Below are positions 61,379 through 64,000 of a DNA stretch of 64,000 bases, piece by piece (the stretch's first letter is position 1; each line of letters opens with the position of its first letter). The notes beneath the pieces were generated by a model. The model saw only the letters and a list, made by a program, of their open reading frames with translations, had not been told where the DNA came from and searched no databases. The position numbers were made by a program, and so were the translations under genes. Source of the stretch: Hemibagrus wyckioides (taxonomy: Eukaryota > Chordata > Actinopteri > Siluriformes > Bagridae); NCBI RefSeq assembly GCF_019097595.1, contig NC_080727.1:5164001-5228000 (forward strand), read 5' to 3'.

Positions 61379-62710
61379 ACATTTGATTCCCTTCAAATCG
61401 TTCATTTATTTCCACTAGTAATTGTCCCCAAATGATTCATTTATTTTCACATGTGATTCCCTCCTAATGATTCATTTATTTTCACATGTGATTCCCTCCA
61501 AATGATTCATTTATTTTCACATGTGATTTCTTCCAAATGATTCATTTATTTTCACATGTGATTCCCTCCAAAGGATTCATTTATTTCCATATCTGATTCC
61601 CTCCAAATTATACATTTACTTTCACGTGTGATTCTGTCCAAATGATTCATTTATATTCATGTGATTCCCCCAAATGATTCATTTACCTTCACTTATGATT
61701 CCCTCCTAATGATGCATTTATTTTCATATCTGATTCCCTCCAAATGATACATTTACTTTCATGTGTGATTCAGTCCAAATGATTCATTTATATTCATTTG
61801 ATTCCCCAAAATGATTCATTTATTTTCACATCTGATTCCCTCCAAATGATTAATTTACTTTCACATGTAATTCCGTCCAAATTATTCATTTATTTTCACA
61901 TGTGATTCCCTCCTAATGATTTATGTATTTTTACATCTGATTCCCTCCAAGTGATTCATTTACTTTCACATGTAATTCTGTCCAAATTATTCATTTATAT
62001 TCATGTGATTCCCCCAAATTATTCATTTACTTTTCTTGTGTGATTTTCTTTTTCAAATGATTCATATATATTCGCATGACTCTCTTTCACAGGATTCACA
62101 GGAATCTCTTATTTCACTCTTATTTTTGCAAATGATTCATTTTCACATGTGATCCCCTCTGAATCATTCTCTTTTTTTGCTCAATTTTTTTGACTCTCCC
62201 CAAATGATTTATTTATTTATTTCCATATGTGATTCCCCCCAAATGATTCATTTGTTTTCACATGATTCCCTCCAGATTATTTATTTTCACGTGATTCCCT
62301 CCAAATCATTCATTTATTTTCGCTTGTGATTGTCCCCAAATGATTTATTTATTTTCATTTGTCATTACCTGCAAATGATTCAATAATTCATTTATTTTGT
62401 TCTCTACATCATTCATTTATTACATGATTCCCTCCAAATTTTCACAGGTGAGTCCCTGCAAATAATTCATTTATTTTCACAGGTGATTCCCTCCAAATCG
62501 TTCATTTATTTTCGCTTGTGATTCTCCGCAAATGATTCATTGTCTAGATGTGATTCCCTTCAGATAATTTATTTTCATAGGTGATGACCTCCAAATCATT
62601 CATTTATTTTCACATGTGATTCCCTTCAAGTGATTCATTTATTTTCATGTTATTCTCCCTAAACGATTCATTTATTTTCACATGTGATTCCCTTTTAATG
62701 TTATCTGGAA
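61379..62710. repeat. 35-bp minisatellite array B
   Basis: Same unit and orientation as array A, interrupted by block X' (62031-62116) and more irregular after about 62120, with several shortened units. Sequence divergence is higher toward the right end. Confidence 0.93.
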
Positions 62711-62856
62711 TTTCAGTCATGTCAACTGGACTGGACTTTTTTCTAATTAGATCGAAACATTTCACTAATTATCTGAGCAGCTTCTTCCCTTAAATAAATA
62801 TATGATATATAATATAATAAATAAATGATTCATTCATAGATATATATTCTTTTTAG

Positions 62857-62857
62857 T

Positions 62858-62936
<79 letters not shown>
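62857..62936. repeat. (GATA)n microsatellite
   Basis: About twenty units. Confidence 0.95.
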
Positions 62937-62956
62937 TGTGCATGGCTTCTCTTAGA

Positions 62957-63028
62957 AATCTATTATTTCCACACTTTTTCAGATGATTCTTTTACTTTTA
63001 CAAGTATTTTCCCACACAAGATTCATTG
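62957..63028. repeat. Block Z, related to 59700-59765
   Basis: 'ttatttccacact' ... 'cattgattttccc' resembles the sequence after block X at 59701-59765, another piece of the duplicated array edge. Confidence 0.6.
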
Positions 63029-63088
63029 ATTTTCCCAATTTGTGTGTACTCTTATGCTATCTACTGTATATGTGTGCCTTAGGGGAGG

Positions 63089-63599
63089 TCAAAGCTATGT
63101 GTTCTACCAGTTTGCACCCCAATTCTCGCCCGAAGCCCATTCACACATGACACAAAGGATCTCCATGACCGGCCTCTGGGTTGAAGGTGAAGCTGGTAGT
63201 CATGTAACAATCTGTTACATCGAATCAGGACACAGGGGATGGTTCCACTCATATACCTGGACACGGCTGGGCTCTGTGGAATACAGACCAGGCAACATGG
63301 CTTTCTCATAGTTTCACAGCTATGTTAAGTAATATGAATGCATAATTAATGACTGGTGTCCATCTGTGGTCAATTAAAGTGTCATGTGAGTATTAATCTC
63401 AGTAGAAATAAAGCTGTTCTTTAGGTTTACTTCATAAAAACAAATAGCATCATGAAAAACAAGGAGGCGTCAAACGGTCAGGGTTTAGTTGTATGGTAAT
63501 GTACAGAGCAGGAAAAGCTGTCATTTAAAATGGGAAGCATTACATGACATAAGCAAACGTCGGTGTTGGATAAGGAAGAGGTTTGTAGAAATGAATCAT
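63089..63599. other. Unassigned stretch with an exon-like open frame
   Basis: The first 220 bp encode a plus-strand peptide (MTQRISMTGLWVEGEAGSHV and onward) within an 89-codon open frame. It does not look like translated repeat, but I do not recognise it and see no firm splice evidence. The remainder is unrecognised. Confidence 0.3.
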
Positions 63600-63870
63600 G
63601 TATACAAACAAACAAAGAAAAAAATAAACATAAATAAAAGTAAAAATGTGAAAATAAATGAACTTTGTAAAAAAAAAAATCCCTTGTAAAAATATACATG
63701 TAAATATATATAGGAAAATATGTGAAAATAAACACATCATGTAGAAAACATGATCGATGATTCATGAAAAAATGTGAAAATCAGAAATTCATGGAACAAA
63801 CGTGAAAATAAGTGAACTGTGAAAATCCTATGTGAAAATAAACATGTAAAAATTCACAAGTAAATAACTG
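63600..63870. repeat. Possible inverted, degenerate monomers of the 35-bp minisatellite
   Basis: Repeated phrases 'atgtgaaaataaa', 'cgtgaaaataagtgaa' and 'gatgattcatgaaa' look like the reverse complement of the array unit. Spacing is irregular, so this is tentative. Confidence 0.4.
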
Positions 63871-63881
63871 AACCATGTCTA

Positions 63882-63882
<1 letters not shown>

Positions 63883-63923
<41 letters not shown>
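63883..63923. repeat. (AAAT)n microsatellite
   Basis: About ten units. Confidence 0.95.
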
Positions 63924-63925
<2 letters not shown>

Positions 63926-64000
63926 GTACAAAAAAAATCACAGCAGAAAATATATGTGTTAAGAAATCATGACTACACATAATGCAGAAATATTTTTTGT

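Noticed and set aside
58484..62710. Regularly spaced 35-bp repeats that look CRISPR-like at first sight
   Set aside because: There are no unique spacers between repeats, units follow each other directly, and the surroundings are those of a vertebrate genome. It is a minisatellite.

Overview
This window looks like nuclear, non-coding DNA from a ray-finned (teleost) fish, possibly a catfish or another otophysan. The evidence is an AT-rich background, very dense microsatellites, several Tc1-like DNA transposon families of the kind common in fish, tRNA-derived SINEs, and remnants of teleost LINEs (a Rex1/CR1-like reverse transcriptase fragment and L2-like 3' ends). The species call is inference. 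I found no bacterial, viral or organellar signature, no rRNA gene and no free-standing tRNA gene. I could not recognise any exon of a host gene, so I read the window as intergenic or a very long intron.

Only one convincing intact protein-coding gene is present. It is a Tc1-like transposase of 343 aa (17826-18857) inside a complete element of 1,248 bp (17692-18939). The element has perfect 29-bp terminal inverted repeats and an uninterrupted DD34E catalytic triad. The other Tc1-like material is broken: 9290-9480 with 10028-10265, 11985-12085, 13757-14244, 16535-16869, 24578-24830, 36038-37134, 38980-39504 and 53899-54440. Two copies of another TA-flanked, non-autonomous element lie in opposite orientation at 41308-41874 and 49739-50206.

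Layout: 1-3.8 kb has nothing recognisable. 3.8-10.3 kb is a repeat cluster (a LINE/SINE fragment, SINE copies, the Rex1-like fragment, and a Tc1 relic carrying a SINE). 10.3-17 kb is AT-rich with Tc1 derivatives and a perfect 20-bp-stem hairpin. 17.6-20.1 kb holds the intact Tc1 element and a LINE tail. 20-36 kb is mostly unique, with simple repeats and some GC-richer blocks that could be conserved non-coding elements. 36-42 kb holds the broken Tc1 copy, a SINE, a Tc1 deletion derivative, the Tigger-like element and another SINE. 43.2 kb carries a perfect 86-bp (AAT)n/(ATT)n palindrome. 46.0-47.4 kb is a 28-bp minisatellite with higher-order structure. 54-57.6 kb has a Tc1 deletion derivative and a SINE. 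58.5-62.7 kb holds two arrays of a 35-bp minisatellite separated by a LINE 3' end, with flanking blocks that are themselves duplicated. Degenerate inverted monomers may occur near 63.6-63.9 kb.

No group of genes works together here; the biology visible is transposon and satellite turnover. I found no credible new defence, metabolic or regulatory system. The most notable items are the apparently intact transposase, the composite minisatellite locus at 58-63 kb, and the hairpin and palindrome structures. All identifications were made by eye and memory of families; no alignment or database search was run.
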